In this document: in pieces, positions 34,268 to 43,987 of the stretch | How positions within the stretch are numbered: position 1 is the stretch's first letter | How the letters are laid out: each line of letters starts with the position of its first letter | DNA from: Marinobacter sp. es.042 | Lineage (GTDB): Bacteria > Pseudomonadota > Gammaproteobacteria > Pseudomonadales > Oleiphilaceae | Length of the DNA: 64,000 nucleotides | Direction: 5' to 3' | NCBI RefSeq assembly: GCF_900188315.1 | Contig: NZ_LT897781.1 | Coordinates: forward strand, 2,480,001-2,544,000 | Program-made: the position numbers and the translations under genes | Notes under the pieces: model-generated | What the model saw: the letters and a program-made list of their open reading frames with translations, nothing else | Told to the model about the DNA's origin: nothing | Databases searched by the model: none

Positions 34268-36001
34268 CTATCGAACGGCTTTCTCCGGTTCCGGTGTGAC
34301 GGATTCAGATGACTGCAGCAACTCGCGCAGCACATTCATGCGCTCCCGGCTGGCGGACACGTCCGCGTTCATCTCCGGCGTTCCGGCGACAACCGGTCGC
34401 AGAAGAATGACCAACTCACTCTTGCGCGACTGGAATCTCCGCTGCTTGAACAATTCGCCCACCAGCGGGATCTCGCTGAAGAAGGGAACCGCGGAATTGT
34501 TGTCCTCACTGGAGTTCTGGATCAGACCACCGATCACAACAATCTGGCCACTCTCGGCGCGGATCACGCTGTCGGTTTCACGAACGGTGCTGCTGGCCAA
34601 GGGCAGCGTGACGTCACGCTCGCCAATGGTGATCACCTTTTCCTGATCGGTCACCTCACTGACGGAGGGGTGTACGTGCAGGGTGATCACGCCGCTTTCA
34701 GAAATCTGGGGAGTGACATCCAGCGAAATGCCCGAGAAGAACGGGGTCAACTCCACGGAGGTTGATGTTGAATCTGTGGCTGTAACGGCGGAGTTGTTGT
34801 CATCAAAATCAATATCGGTGACAAAAAACTCGTCGGTACCGACTTTGATGACCGCCTTCTGGTTATTCACCGTTGAAATCCGGGGACTGGAGAGAATCTG
34901 CACATTGCCCTGCTTCCCGAGCAGCTCGATCAGGCCGGTAAAATCGCCGGCGCGCACGCTGGCAGAAAACAGGCCCCCGATATCGGATGTCTGAATGACC
35001 TGGCCCGCCAAGGCCTGCGCGGTGAAATCCTCCGGTAAACCATCCGAGGCGGTAATGCTGGACGCGCTCTGAATATCCGACCAGTTAATGCCCTGCTGGT
35101 AGCCCTCGTTAAGCGCGATCTCCAGAATCTTGGCTTCCAGGATCACCTGACGCTGCATAATCAGCTCAGTGCGGCGCAGATACTCCTCAACCATGCGCAA
35201 ATCCTCGGAACCGGCCCGGACCATTACCAGACCGGCACCCGGATTGACGATCACCTGTTGGCCATCACCGCCACCGACAATCATGCTCAGGGCACTTTGA
35301 ATATCCTTCCAGAAATCCGACGCCGTTTCCGTGGAAATGGTCGTTCCCACCAGGTTGCGGGTGTCGCCGGAACCTGTGCTGTCGCCATTACTATTAGAAC
35401 TCCCGGAACTACCACTGCGCGCACCCGTCACCTGCCCGGAACTTACGCGGGTCTCGGAGCCGCCCTTGCGTTTGAAGTGCAGGTAATCAATCGGGAACAT
35501 CCGCGTCTGGACCTGATCCGCCTGAACCCGGAACAGCCGGCCATTGCGACGGATATCCAGACCATACAGGTCTCCGGCAATATCCATCACCTCCGGCACG
35601 GTGACATCACCGAGTCGCAGATCGACACTGGTTGTGACATCGGGATGAACCACCACGTTGTAGCGTGTCCCCTCGACCAGCGATTCGAAAAAGCTTGCGG
35701 CAGGCACGCCCCGGGCATTGACGTCAAAACGTTCGTCCAGATCCGCGCCGCCGGACAGTGGCGGCAGCAATGCTGCGCTTACGTCCGCAGGTAATTTCGC
35801 TGAAGGCTCGGTGGATGTTGGCGCCGCCGGTTCTGGTTGCGTGGCCTCTTCAAGACTTTGGTCAATAGCGTCCGCAGCATCGGTTGAGGTAGCCGTTGCC
35901 GAGCGCATCAATGGGTTGTTACTGCACGCCGTCAACACCAGGCTCAACGCCAGTGCACCTGTGATTTTAATGGTTGTCATGAGTATCCGATTGTCTGTCA
36001 T
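34268..36001 (-). CDS. mshL: MSHA outer-membrane secretin MshL
   Basis: This 577-residue GspD/PilQ-family secretin is the outer-membrane channel for the pilus. A signal with a lipobox (LVLTAC, Cys26) suggests a lipid anchor. The N-terminal region has an STN/MshL_N-type fold (DVTTSVDLRLGDVTVPEVMD), a serine/glycine-rich linker (about 190-215), an N-domain (MIVGGGDGQQVIVNPGAGLV) and the secretin core VILEAKILEIALNEGYQQG through LDVTPQISESGVITLHVHPS. The ATG at 36001 overlaps the mshK stop (ATGA) and has GGGGA upstream; an in-frame ATG at 35980 is an alternative. Confidence 0.95.
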   Translation of the reverse strand: MTDNRILMTTIKITGALALSLVLTACSNNPLMRSATATSTDAADAIDQSLEEATQPEPAAPTSTEPSAKLPADVSAALLPPLSGGADLDERFDVNARGVPAASFFESLVEGTRYNVVVHPDVTTSVDLRLGDVTVPEVMDIAGDLYGLDIRRNGRLFRVQADQVQTRMFPIDYLHFKRKGGSETRVSSGQVTGARSGSSGSSNSNGDSTGSGDTRNLVGTTISTETASDFWKDIQSALSMIVGGGDGQQVIVNPGAGLVMVRAGSEDLRMVEEYLRRTELIMQRQVILEAKILEIALNEGYQQGINWSDIQSASSITASDGLPEDFTAQALAGQVIQTSDIGGLFSASVRAGDFTGLIELLGKQGNVQILSSPRISTVNNQKAVIKVGTDEFFVTDIDFDDNNSAVTATDSTSTSVELTPFFSGISLDVTPQISESGVITLHVHPSVSEVTDQEKVITIGERDVTLPLASSTVRETDSVIRAESGQIVVIGGLIQNSSEDNNSAVPFFSEIPLVGELFKQRRFQSRKSELVILLRPVVAGTPEMNADVSASRERMNVLRELLQSSESVTPEPEKAVR

Positions 36002-36345
36002 TGAGTTCCCCGAACCTGCGGAAGTCTCTCCAGGTACAACACCCGTTCACGGCCGTTATCCGTTACCAGAACCCGATTGGCGTAGATCCGGATAACCCGC
36101 ACGTTGTCAAAACCCTGGCCTTCCCTGAGGGCCTCACCTTCGATTACGGCGACACGCCTGTCCTTGCTGAAAAGAATGGAATCCAGAGCCAGTGGCCGCT
36201 CTGGCGCCGGCTTGACAACTGCGGCCTGCGGACCGGGCGGCCGGGTCGGATCCTGCAGTGCATGGGCAGGGCCCGCACAAAAAAGCACAGAGCCGAGCGC
36301 CATGCCAAACCACCGACTTGCTGTCTTATTCAGGCGTCTGCTCAT
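35998..36345 (-). CDS. mshK: MSHA biogenesis protein MshK
   Basis: The 115-residue periplasmic protein has a signal peptide (about 1-29, ending AHA) followed by LQDPTRPP, the short conserved start of MshK and GspC/PilP-type proteins. SILFSKDRRVAVIEGEAL and VIRIYANRVLVTDNGRERVL follow, an HR-domain-like beta segment. Such proteins connect the inner-membrane platform to the secretin. It lies between mshJ (one-base gap) and mshL (ATGA overlap). Confidence 0.88.
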   Translation of the reverse strand: MSRRLNKTASRWFGMALGSVLFCAGPAHALQDPTRPPGPQAAVVKPAPERPLALDSILFSKDRRVAVIEGEALREGQGFDNVRVIRIYANRVLVTDNGRERVLYLERLPQVRGTQ

Positions 36346-36346
36346 A

Positions 36347-37036
36347 TCATACCCCCAGCCAGGCCTGGTCCAGGCTCAGCGTTTGCACCCTGATGACGGC
36401 CTCACCCGAGGGCCAGTCTCCCGCGCTGTATTCCAGCCTGATCCAGCCGAGGCGCTCATCCATCGCCTCCAGCCGCTGCAGGTACTTCAGTACATCGAGA
36501 TAGCTCCCCTTGATCCGGAGCTCGACATCGTGGGCATACAGCAGTGGCTCAGGCGCCGACTGCGGCTCCTGAGACGACTGCTCCGGTGCATCCGGTGCGA
36601 AAACCGGGGTTGGAGTCTGTAGCTCGAGTGCCTGCAACTCCAGCGACTCCTGGGCTGCCAGAATATTCCTGAGCAGTGCCACCATCGCTGTGGGCGCGAT
36701 CAGTTGCCCCGTGGTATCCGCGATCTGCTGATCGAGCCGTTCCAGTCTCTGTTGCCGGGCGTTTAGCTGATTGCGCAGTTCCCGGGAGGGATCGGTCGCT
36801 AGCTGTGCATTAAGCGTCTGTTGCTGCGCCAGCAGGTCATCCCGACTGGAGGACAGCATCTGGAGGCGATTCTCCAGGCTCTGGTGCCGTTGCTGCAATG
36901 GCGTAACCGCAAGCTCCCAGACGACAACCAGGACAAGCACCAGCGCCGTGAGCAGAATCAGGGCCCGCTCACGAATCGGGCGCAGGTTATACCACTGCGC
37001 CGCTCGTGCCAGGGAGGTGTTGGACGCATCCGTCAT
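36347..37036 (-). CDS. mshJ: MSHA biogenesis protein MshJ (PilO/GspM-like)
   Basis: The 229-residue product has one membrane helix (about 24-44) close to the N-terminus and a long coiled coil (about 47-115, QQRHQSLENRLQMLSSSRDD onward). The ferredoxin-like C-terminal domain contains ELRIKGSYLDVLKYLQRLEA. This is the PilO plan and, by locus order, MshJ. It should form the periplasmic part of the alignment complex with the MshI proteins. Its ATG overlaps the upstream stop by one base (TGATG). Confidence 0.88.
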   Translation of the reverse strand: MTDASNTSLARAAQWYNLRPIRERALILLTALVLVLVVVWELAVTPLQQRHQSLENRLQMLSSSRDDLLAQQQTLNAQLATDPSRELRNQLNARQQRLERLDQQIADTTGQLIAPTAMVALLRNILAAQESLELQALELQTPTPVFAPDAPEQSSQEPQSAPEPLLYAHDVELRIKGSYLDVLKYLQRLEAMDERLGWIRLEYSAGDWPSGEAVIRVQTLSLDQAWLGV

Positions 37037-37641
37037 CAGTTGGCCTCCCCGTCGCGTTCACTGGACATATGAAAATCGATCCAGCGGCCCTCGTCCGACC
37101 GTGACAACCGGAACACACCAAAAGTTTTTCCGGCAAAGGCCGCCTCGTCGCCCAGATTTTCAAGGTATCGGGGCACCAGAGCGCCATCACGGGTGCGCCC
37201 CTCAATGGTGACTTTGTCCGAGCCCGACTCGAGAATAACGTCGGTTAGCCAGACGTCTTTCGGGATCTGCCGGGCCAGAGCTGACAATTGCGGCGAAAAA
37301 TTGCGGCCTTCCGAAAGCACAAGACTCTCCACCCGCTCCAGCAAACGCTGGCGACGGGCAAGGGTCTGAGTTACACGGTTCAGAGCGTCCTCCACTTCCG
37401 CATCCGGCTGGCGAGCTTGAACTGCCGCTGAAAGCTCCGCCACGGCCTGCTCAAGCTGCTGATTCTGCTGGTCCAGACGCGAGGCCTTGTTGGCCATCAC
37501 GGAGTTCTCGTAAGTCAGGAAACCGGCCACGAACACCACCAGCAGCAACCCCACTAGCAGAACACCAACCGCCATCCCCGCCTGGAGTCTTTCCTTACGC
37601 GGGCGAAGCTCGTCTGTATACAGATTGACCTGCTGGATCAT
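37036..37641 (-). CDS. mshI2: MSHA biogenesis protein MshI2 (PilN-like)
   Basis: The product begins MIQQVNLYTDELRPRKERLQ, matching the short cytoplasmic PilN motif (INLLPWR-like) that binds the PilM-type partner. A membrane helix at about 21-43, a coiled coil and a ferredoxin-like domain ending before GRWIDFHMSSERDGEAN follow. Length is 201 residues from the ATG at 37641, which overlaps the stop of the PilM-like gene (ATGA). In Vibrio the PilM and PilN parts are both called MshI, so the label I2 follows common usage. Confidence 0.85.
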   Translation of the reverse strand: MIQQVNLYTDELRPRKERLQAGMAVGVLLVGLLLVVFVAGFLTYENSVMANKASRLDQQNQQLEQAVAELSAAVQARQPDAEVEDALNRVTQTLARRQRLLERVESLVLSEGRNFSPQLSALARQIPKDVWLTDVILESGSDKVTIEGRTRDGALVPRYLENLGDEAAFAGKTFGVFRLSRSDEGRWIDFHMSSERDGEAN

Positions 37642-38570
37642 GGGCGCCCGTCCTCCGGCATTTGCAAGCATGCGCTCCAAGCAGGCAGGCAACGACTGTC
37701 CAGATCGGCCTGAAGGCCCAGGGCGTTCCAGTCGAGGGTTTCGATACCAGCGGCCACATAGGAGGACAGCATGGAGGCAAGTGGCAGGACGCTGTCGCGG
37801 GCGACAAGACGGATCATCGCCGGCGGCACCTGGCCGAGCTGGCTTTCGTAGTAGTCGAGGGAACGCTGCATTTCCAGAGCCAACGACTGAACGGCCGATT
37901 CCTGGCGGGCCGCATCACGCAGGTCTTCGGAGGTCACATCCAGTTTGCGCGACAGATACAGAGTATTGTCTCTGCAGATCACCATCTGGCCGTAATTGTC
38001 TTTCAGATGCACCAGTGCTGCTCCGCGTCGATTCTCATCCAGTCGGCACACCAGGTTTCGCAATGCCAGCTCGGCGATATCAATGCGTTCAAGCTCCAGG
38101 TCCGCCTCCTGAACCAGCCGAATCAGTTCCGAGACCAGAACTTTCCTTGCCGCGACCACGTTAACCAACTCACCTCGCCCACGGGATGCGTCCCGGGGAA
38201 AGGGAAACACATCGGAAACGGCTTCGGACGGACTGAAATCCAGAAAATCCTTCAACTTCCACTTGAGGGCATCGCCCAGCTCCGATTCCTCGATGCCTTC
38301 CGGGCGATCCATCTGGAATACCTGATACTGATCCAGAGGCAGCACAAGTGTCGTCGCAGCGCCCGACCAACCCTGACTTTCCACCAACGCGGCGAGGGTT
38401 GCCAGACGCTTGGCAGGCAGACAATCGCTGAAGCCCGATCGCCCTGCTTCGGATCCGGCGGATTCTGCCCAGGCAATGCCGTCAGGACGAATCTCAAGGC
38501 ATACCCGCAGGCGTGCTCCCGAGTGCGTGAACAGGCCGGTCAGCTTTCTAAGAATTGATGTCTTTGTCAT
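37638..38570 (-). CDS. mshI1: MSHA biogenesis protein MshI1 (PilM-like, actin fold)
   Basis: The 310-residue cytoplasmic protein has no membrane helix and shows the PilM/FtsA pattern: LRVCLEIRPDGIAWAE at the first phosphate loop position, ALKWKLKDFLDFSPSEAV, VVAARKVLVSELIRLVQEAD and LERIDIAELALRNL. It should bind the N-terminal tail of the following PilN-like protein and complete the inner-membrane alignment complex. It is the first gene of the MSHA block. I found no mshH (csrD) gene in front of it, where Vibrio has one. No convincing promoter was found in the 236 bases upstream. Confidence 0.88.
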   Translation of the reverse strand: MTKTSILRKLTGLFTHSGARLRVCLEIRPDGIAWAESAGSEAGRSGFSDCLPAKRLATLAALVESQGWSGAATTLVLPLDQYQVFQMDRPEGIEESELGDALKWKLKDFLDFSPSEAVSDVFPFPRDASRGRGELVNVVAARKVLVSELIRLVQEADLELERIDIAELALRNLVCRLDENRRGAALVHLKDNYGQMVICRDNTLYLSRKLDVTSEDLRDAARQESAVQSLALEMQRSLDYYESQLGQVPPAMIRLVARDSVLPLASMLSSYVAAGIETLDWNALGLQADLDSRCLPAWSACLQMPEDGRP

Positions 38571-38738
38571 GGAGTCCGTTGTAGAAGGACCCGAAGGCCT
38601 CTCGCCAGCCTCAAGTCGTTAGTATGCTGCCTAAAAAACAGGCTAATTTTACAATGGGTCAAATGATAGATGAGAAAGTGAACGTAACTCCACGTTTTTT
38701 TGGCTGATTTCACACCGTTTTTGCAAGTCAGTAACAAT

Positions 38739-38763
38739 AAAGCCCCCGCAATGCGGAGGCTTT
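38739..38763 (-). terminator. Rho-independent terminator of ssb
   Basis: On the minus strand the stem AAAGCCTCCGC / GCGGGGGCTTT has one mismatch and a short loop, and is followed by ATTGTT. Confidence 0.7.
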
Positions 38764-38806
38764 AAAGAGTTCGAATGCTCAAATCCCGTTTGTCTTAATG
38801 GGAGTG

Positions 38807-39331
38807 TCAGAACGGAATGTCATCATCAAAATCGTCAACCGGTTCGGGCATACTGCCCTGCGAAGGCTGGTTACTGTAGCCACCGGATTGCGGTGGCGGA
38901 TTGTTCTGCTGTCCAGCTGGCGCGTTGTAGCCGGACTGCTGAGGCCGTCCTGCCGGCGCGCCCTGGCTCATTCCGCCTTCGCCGCCACGGCTGTCCAGCA
39001 TCTGCATCTGGCCATTGATATCCACCACAACCTCGGTGGTATAGACATCCTGCCCTTCCTTGTTTTGCCATTTGCGGGTCTGAAGCTTACCCTCAATATA
39101 AACCTTCGAGCCCTTACGCAGGTACTGTCCCGCAACTTCGGCGATCTTGCCGAACATGACAACCCGGTGCCATTCGGTTTTTGGCACCAGCTGACCGGTC
39201 TGACGATCCTTGTAGCTTTCGTCTGTTGCAAGGTTCAGGTTTACTACGGCATTACCGTTGGGGGTGTAGCGGGTATCCGGGTCCTGCCCCAGATTACCGA
39301 TTAGGATTACCTTGTTTACGCCTCGTGCCAT
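38807..39331 (-). CDS. ssb: Single-stranded DNA-binding protein
   Basis: SSB coats single-stranded DNA as a tetramer during replication, repair and recombination. The 174-residue product has the OB fold start [20 protein letters not shown], the core [20 protein letters not shown] and [17 protein letters not shown] flexible Q/G/P-rich linker (about 115-160) leads to the acidic tail DDFDDDIPF that recruits partner proteins. It follows the MFS gene by 57 bases on the same strand, with uvrA divergent beyond, an order shared with Pseudomonas. The msh locus follows after a terminator, as in Vibrio. Confidence 0.98.
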   Translation of the reverse strand: MARGVNKVILIGNLGQDPDTRYTPNGNAVVNLNLATDESYKDRQTGQLVPKTEWHRVVMFGKIAEVAGQYLRKGSKVYIEGKLQTRKWQNKEGQDVYTTEVVVDINGQMQMLDSRGGEGGMSQGAPAGRPQQSGYNAPAGQQNNPPPQSGGYSNQPSQGSMPEPVDDFDDDIPF

Positions 39332-39388
39332 GTTCTGCTCCTGACTCTGTTTTCAGGGACGCCCGCGTTCCGTGCGAGCCTCCGGATT

Positions 39389-40759
39389 TCAAGAATGGTT
39401 AGCCTGCCGGACAAAGGAAAAGTCCGCAAGTAACGCTTCATCAAATTGCTGACGATCCACCTTAAGATAGGCGGTGGCAGCGTCTTCCACAATCACCACA
39501 TCCCGAACACCCGGAAGGCGGCGGAGATTGTCATCGATGTCGTCGTACTGGTCGTTCATTACCTGCTGCAACTGTACCACGAAACTTGTGGTGTGGCCGG
39601 GCGCGGGCATGGTGAGCGCTATCATCAGCCAGAGGCCCAGCACCACCACCATGAACCAGAGCACGCCCTGCAGCCCGGCCACCTCCAGGAGGTAGCCGCC
39701 AAATGCGCCCCCCAGAAACGCGCCCATGAACTGGGAGGTGGAGTAGACCCCCATTGCCGTGCCTTTGCTCGCAGCCGGCGCCTCCTTGCTGATCAATGAC
39801 GGCAGGCTGGCCTCAAGCAGGTTGAAGGCCATGAAGAAGAAAAACAGCACAGCCCATGCCGCAACAAGGCTGCTGGAAACACCGGTAAACCCGGCAGTAG
39901 CCAATGTCAGCAAGGCAATCGCCCCGCAAAGCACCGGTTTCATCCTGCGTTTTTTCTCGCCAATGATGATGAACGGGACCATGGCGAAGAAAGAGGTGAC
40001 CATCACGCTCAGGTAAAACCACCAGTGTGAACTGCTGGCAAGGCCAAACTGCTCCTGAAGCATGGAGGGAAACACCAGAAACAAGGCGGTCAGAACCAGA
40101 TGCAGTGCGAAGATACCGAAATCCAACCGGAGAAGACGACCGTCTGAAAGCACGCGCCCCAGCATCTCCCGGGCAGGATGCGTGTCGGGGCTGGTCTTGT
40201 GCTGATGGGGCGTCGGAACCACGCGGTTGACGATCACCAGCGCCACCACGGCCAGTGCTGCCGTGGCGTAGAAGATCCCGGACAGCCCCCACCAGGCTCC
40301 TAGAAGGGGCCCAAGAACCAGCGATACCGAAAACGACAGGCCGATGGTGATCCCTACCGTTGCCATGGCCTTGGTCCGCTCTTCCTCGCGAGTCAGGTCA
40401 CTGAGCAGCGCCATCAGCACACTGGCGATCGCACCGGCGCCCTGAAGAATCCGACCGGCAATTACAACGTATATGGAGTCCGTGGCTCCGGCCAGCAAAC
40501 TGCCTGCGGCGAAAAGTACCAGCCCGATATAGATCATGCGCTTTCGGCCAACCCGATCAGACAGCATGCCGAAAGGAATCTGCAACAGGGCCTGACTGAG
40601 CCCATATGCGCCTATAGCGAAACCCAGCAGTGCGGGCGTTGCATCCTTGAGATCTTCGCCCAGCAACATGAATACCGGCAGCACCATGAACAGTCCGAGC
40701 ATGCGCATGGCGTAAACAGACGCCAAGGCGAATACGGAGCGTTTTTCCAGCGCATTCAT
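39389..40759 (-). CDS. MFS transporter with C-terminal YAM-like domain (YajR type)
   Basis: The 456-residue product has twelve predicted membrane helices and the MFS motif A GMLSDRVGRKRM between helices 2 and 3. The last 75 residues lie outside the membrane: NDQYDDIDDNLRRLPGVRDV and ATAYLKVDRQQFDEALLAD form a betaalphabeta pattern like the small ferredoxin-like YAM domain of E. coli YajR. Its substrate is unknown; related transporters are proton-driven drug or metabolite exporters. I use the ATG at 40759 (GAGG upstream) because the following sequence MNALEKRSVFALASVYAMRM is the conserved start; an open extension lies upstream. It is located between uvrA and ssb as in Pseudomonas. Confidence 0.88.
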   Translation of the reverse strand: MNALEKRSVFALASVYAMRMLGLFMVLPVFMLLGEDLKDATPALLGFAIGAYGLSQALLQIPFGMLSDRVGRKRMIYIGLVLFAAGSLLAGATDSIYVVIAGRILQGAGAIASVLMALLSDLTREEERTKAMATVGITIGLSFSVSLVLGPLLGAWWGLSGIFYATAALAVVALVIVNRVVPTPHQHKTSPDTHPAREMLGRVLSDGRLLRLDFGIFALHLVLTALFLVFPSMLQEQFGLASSSHWWFYLSVMVTSFFAMVPFIIIGEKKRRMKPVLCGAIALLTLATAGFTGVSSSLVAAWAVLFFFFMAFNLLEASLPSLISKEAPAASKGTAMGVYSTSQFMGAFLGGAFGGYLLEVAGLQGVLWFMVVVLGLWLMIALTMPAPGHTTSFVVQLQQVMNDQYDDIDDNLRRLPGVRDVVIVEDAATAYLKVDRQQFDEALLADFSFVRQANHS

Positions 40760-40888
40760 GGCAATTACGTACCTCAGCCGGGGTTGAAAGCGGTCAGATT
40801 GAGGGCAGATACCCATCGCAGGCGGCGCATTGTAACAGAAGGGGCGCTGACGGGGGACAACCCGCTTGATGCTGGCCCCGGTATCATT

Positions 40889-40918
40889 TTCGCCGCAGCG
40901 GGCCCAACGCGGTATAAT
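40889..40918 (+). promoter_or_regulatory. Candidate sigma-70 promoter of uvrA
   Basis: A perfect TATAAT at 40913-40918 lies 27 bases before the uvrA ATG. The -35 region (TTCGCC, 18-base spacer) is weak. No LexA-type dyad was found nearby. Confidence 0.5.
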
Positions 40919-40944
40919 TTTCGTTTTTATCCGAGCGAGGTGTT

Positions 40945-43785
40945 ATGGACCATATCCAGATCAAAGGGGCACGAACCCACAACCTGAAGAACATCGACCT
41001 GGATATGCCAAGGGACAAACTGATCGTGATTACCGGCCTCTCCGGTTCCGGTAAATCGTCCCTTGCGTTCGATACGCTCTATGCTGAAGGGCAACGACGT
41101 TATGTGGAGTCGCTGTCTACCTATGCCCGCCAGTTTCTCTCGATGATGGAGAAGCCGGATGTGGACCATATCGAAGGGCTGTCGCCAGCGATATCCATTG
41201 AGCAGAAGTCCACTTCCCACAACCCTCGCTCCACCGTTGGCACCATCACGGAAATCTACGATTACCTGCGCCTGCTCTTCGCCCGCGCCGGGGAGCCCCG
41301 GTGCCCCGACCACGGCCAACCCCTGGAAGCGCAGACCATCAGCCAGATGGTGGACCAGGTGGTGGCCATGCCAGAGGACAGCAAACTGATGATCCTGGCA
41401 CCGGTAATCCGGGATCGGAAAGGCGAACATCTGCAGGTTATCGAAACCATGCGCAGCCAGGGCTTTATCCGCCTGCGCGTGGACGGCACGGTTTATGACA
41501 TCGACGATGTGCCGGCCCTGGACAAGAAACGCAAGCATCAGATTGACGTGGTCGTCGATCGGTTCAAGGTCAAGCCAGGCCTGGAGCAACGGCTTGCCGA
41601 GAGTTTCGAAACCGCCCTGGACCTGGCGGACGGGATTGCCCTTGTGGCGCCCATGAGTGGTGAAGGCGAAGAACAGACCTTCTCGGCCCGTTATGCCTGC
41701 ACCCAGTGCGGCTATGCCCTGAGCGAGCTCGAGCCGAAACTGTTTTCCTTTAACAACCCGGCCGGTGCCTGCCCTACCTGCGACGGACTGGGTGTTAAAC
41801 AGTTCTTTGATCCCGAAAAAATTGTCCAGCACCCGGAAGCCACTTTGGCATCCGGCGCCATCAAGGGCTGGGATCGCCGGGCCGTCTATTATTTCCAGAT
41901 GCTGGGCAGCGTGGCAGATTACTACGGCATCGATCTGGAAACGCCGTGGACGGATCTCCCCGAGGATTTTCGCAACGTGCTGCTGTTCGGCTCGGGCGAT
42001 GAGGATATCCCGTTCCGCTATGTGAATTCCCGTGGCCATATCATGGAGAAGGCACATCCATTCGAGGGCATTCTGCCGAACCTCGAACGGCGCTACCGCG
42101 AGACCGATTCACAGAGCATGCGGGAGGAGCTCGCCCGCAATCTGAGTACCCAGCCGTGCAAAGAATGCGGCGGCTCACGACTGCGCCGTAGCGCCCGCCA
42201 TGTTTTTATTGAAGAACACAATATTTCTGACGTAACCCACCTGCCGGTTGGCGAGGCCCATGATTACTTCGAAACCCTGGCTCTGCCGGGTCGTAAAGGC
42301 GAAATTGCCGAGAAAATCCTGAAGGAAGTGCGCCAGAGGCTTCAATTCCTGGTAAACGTGGGACTTGAATACCTCACCCTGGAGCGCAGCGCCGACACCC
42401 TATCCGGCGGCGAGGCTCAGCGCATTCGCCTGGCAAGCCAGATCGGCGCCGGGCTGGTGGGCGTTATGTACATCCTGGACGAGCCCTCCATCGGACTTCA
42501 CCAGCGGGATAACGACCGGCTGCTGGCCACACTCACCCACCTGCGGGATCTGGGCAACACCGTGATTGTTGTCGAGCACGACGAGGATGCTATCCGGGCC
42601 GCGGATCATGTGATCGATATCGGGCCGGGCGCCGGCGTCCATGGCGGCCACATTATTGGCCAGGGCACACCGCAACAGATCATCGACAATCCCGATTCAC
42701 TTACCGGGCAATACCTCAACGGCACCCGGGAAATAGCCATACCCCAACAGCGCAACAAGGGCAGCGGGAAGTCGGTAACACTGGCCGGCGCCACTGGCAA
42801 CAACCTGAAAGACGTAACCTTGAACCTCCCTCTGGGAATCATGACTTGTATCACCGGCGTGTCCGGCTCCGGTAAGTCAACCCTGATCAACCGCACCCTT
42901 TATCCGATAGCGGCCGCCAAACTCAATAAGGCCACCAGCCTCAACCATGCCCCCTACCAGTCCCTCAAAGGACTAGACCACCTGGACAAGGTCATCGACA
43001 TTGACCAGAGCCCCATCGGCCGAACCCCGCGCTCGAATCCGGCCACCTACACCGGCCTGTTCACTCCAATCCGTGAACTCTTTGCCGGAACACAGGAGGC
43101 ACGTTCCCGGGGTTACAAACCTGGCCGATTCTCTTTCAACGTCAAAGGTGGACGATGCGAGGCCTGCCAGGGCGACGGCGTAATCAAGGTAGAGATGCAT
43201 TTCCTGCCGGATGTCTACGTGCCCTGCGACGTCTGCAAGGGCAAGCGATACAACCGGGAAACCCTGGAAGTCCGCTACAAGGGCAAGAACATCAACGAAG
43301 TACTGGAAATGACCGTTGAGGAAGGGCGCGAGTTCTTCGATGCCGTGCCTTTCCTGGCCCGCAAACTACAGACCCTGATGGATGTGGGCCTCTCCTATAT
43401 CCGTCTGGGGCAAAGCGCAGTAACACTCTCGGGCGGCGAAGCCCAGCGGGTAAAGCTCGCCAAAGAATTGTCGAAACGGGATACCGGCAAAACCCTCTAC
43501 ATTCTAGACGAGCCCACAACCGGCCTGCACTTCTACGACATCCAGCAACTGCTAAATGTACTGGAGCGCCTACGTGACCACGGCAACACCATCGTGGTGA
43601 TCGAGCACAACCTGGACGTGATCAAGACCGCCGACTGGATTGTCGACCTGGGCCCCGAAGGCGGCTCTGGCGGCGGCCAGATCATTGCCGAGGGAACGCC
43701 GGAGGAGGTCGCCGAGAGCCCCGCTTCTCACACAGGCCGCTATCTGAAGCCAATGTTGGCGAAGTCATTGGCGGGCAAGGAATAG
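40945..43785 (+). CDS. uvrA: Excinuclease ABC subunit A
   Basis: UvrA recognises bulky DNA damage and loads UvrB in nucleotide excision repair. The 946-residue protein has two ABC ATPase halves: Walker [10 protein letters not shown] (31-39) and GVSGSGKST, and two signature motifs LSGGEAQRI and LSGGEAQRV. It also has the zinc modules [18 protein letters not shown] to CPTCDGLG and CEACQGDG to CDVCKGKRY. The length is standard (E. coli 940). GAGG precedes the ATG. It is divergent from the MFS gene and followed by a long inverted repeat and a terminator before rplQ. Confidence 0.98.
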   Translation: MDHIQIKGARTHNLKNIDLDMPRDKLIVITGLSGSGKSSLAFDTLYAEGQRRYVESLSTYARQFLSMMEKPDVDHIEGLSPAISIEQKSTSHNPRSTVGTITEIYDYLRLLFARAGEPRCPDHGQPLEAQTISQMVDQVVAMPEDSKLMILAPVIRDRKGEHLQVIETMRSQGFIRLRVDGTVYDIDDVPALDKKRKHQIDVVVDRFKVKPGLEQRLAESFETALDLADGIALVAPMSGEGEEQTFSARYACTQCGYALSELEPKLFSFNNPAGACPTCDGLGVKQFFDPEKIVQHPEATLASGAIKGWDRRAVYYFQMLGSVADYYGIDLETPWTDLPEDFRNVLLFGSGDEDIPFRYVNSRGHIMEKAHPFEGILPNLERRYRETDSQSMREELARNLSTQPCKECGGSRLRRSARHVFIEEHNISDVTHLPVGEAHDYFETLALPGRKGEIAEKILKEVRQRLQFLVNVGLEYLTLERSADTLSGGEAQRIRLASQIGAGLVGVMYILDEPSIGLHQRDNDRLLATLTHLRDLGNTVIVVEHDEDAIRAADHVIDIGPGAGVHGGHIIGQGTPQQIIDNPDSLTGQYLNGTREIAIPQQRNKGSGKSVTLAGATGNNLKDVTLNLPLGIMTCITGVSGSGKSTLINRTLYPIAAAKLNKATSLNHAPYQSLKGLDHLDKVIDIDQSPIGRTPRSNPATYTGLFTPIRELFAGTQEARSRGYKPGRFSFNVKGGRCEACQGDGVIKVEMHFLPDVYVPCDVCKGKRYNRETLEVRYKGKNINEVLEMTVEEGREFFDAVPFLARKLQTLMDVGLSYIRLGQSAVTLSGGEAQRVKLAKELSKRDTGKTLYILDEPTTGLHFYDIQQLLNVLERLRDHGNTIVVIEHNLDVIKTADWIVDLGPEGGSGGGQIIAEGTPEEVAESPASHTGRYLKPMLAKSLAGKE

Positions 43786-43796
43786 CTCTGTCGGCG

Positions 43797-43881
43797 AGGG
43801 GGTGGAGGTTTATTTTCTGCCGGAAAAAGATGTCTGAGCGCAGCGAGTTATTTTTCCAAAGAAAATAAACCTCCACCCCCT
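43797..43881. repeat. 85-base compound inverted repeat behind uvrA
   Basis: The outer arms of 22 bases (43797-43818 and 43860-43881) are exact complements: left core GGGGGTGGAGGTTTATTTTC, right core GAAAATAAACCTCCACCCCC. Inside lies a smaller pair GGAAAAA (43822-43828) and TTTTTCC (43851-43857) around CTGAGCGCAGCGAG. The nested structure looks like a dispersed intergenic repeat of the REP/BIME kind; only one copy is in the window. Confidence 0.8.
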
Positions 43882-43929
43882 TGCCAGCCCCCATACTTCC
43901 AGGCTACGAGTTATCTACAAACGAGGCAC

Positions 43930-43966
43930 AAAAAAACCGGGAACCTCGCGGAACCCGGTTTTTTTT
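43930..43966. terminator. Bidirectional terminator between uvrA and rplQ
   Basis: The stem AAAAAAACCGGG / CCCGGTTTTTTTT has a 12-base inner loop and A/T tracts on both sides. It can end both the convergent uvrA and rplQ transcripts. Confidence 0.85.
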
Positions 43967-43987
43967 GGTTGACCAAAGCCGAAGAAA

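Noticed and set aside
38571..38738. Promoter for the MSHA operon
   Set aside because: A TTGACC stands at 38657-38662 on the minus strand, but no acceptable -10 follows at 16-18 bases, and no sigma-54 element was found; left uncalled.
40760..40944. LexA (SOS) box before uvrA
   Set aside because: No CTGT-n8-ACAG dyad or close variant is present in the uvrA-MFS gap or the ssb upstream region, although these genes are SOS-controlled in E. coli.
40927..42057. Minus-strand open frame of 376 codons opposite uvrA
   Set aside because: It is antisense to the first ABC half of UvrA, without family signatures or a ribosome site.
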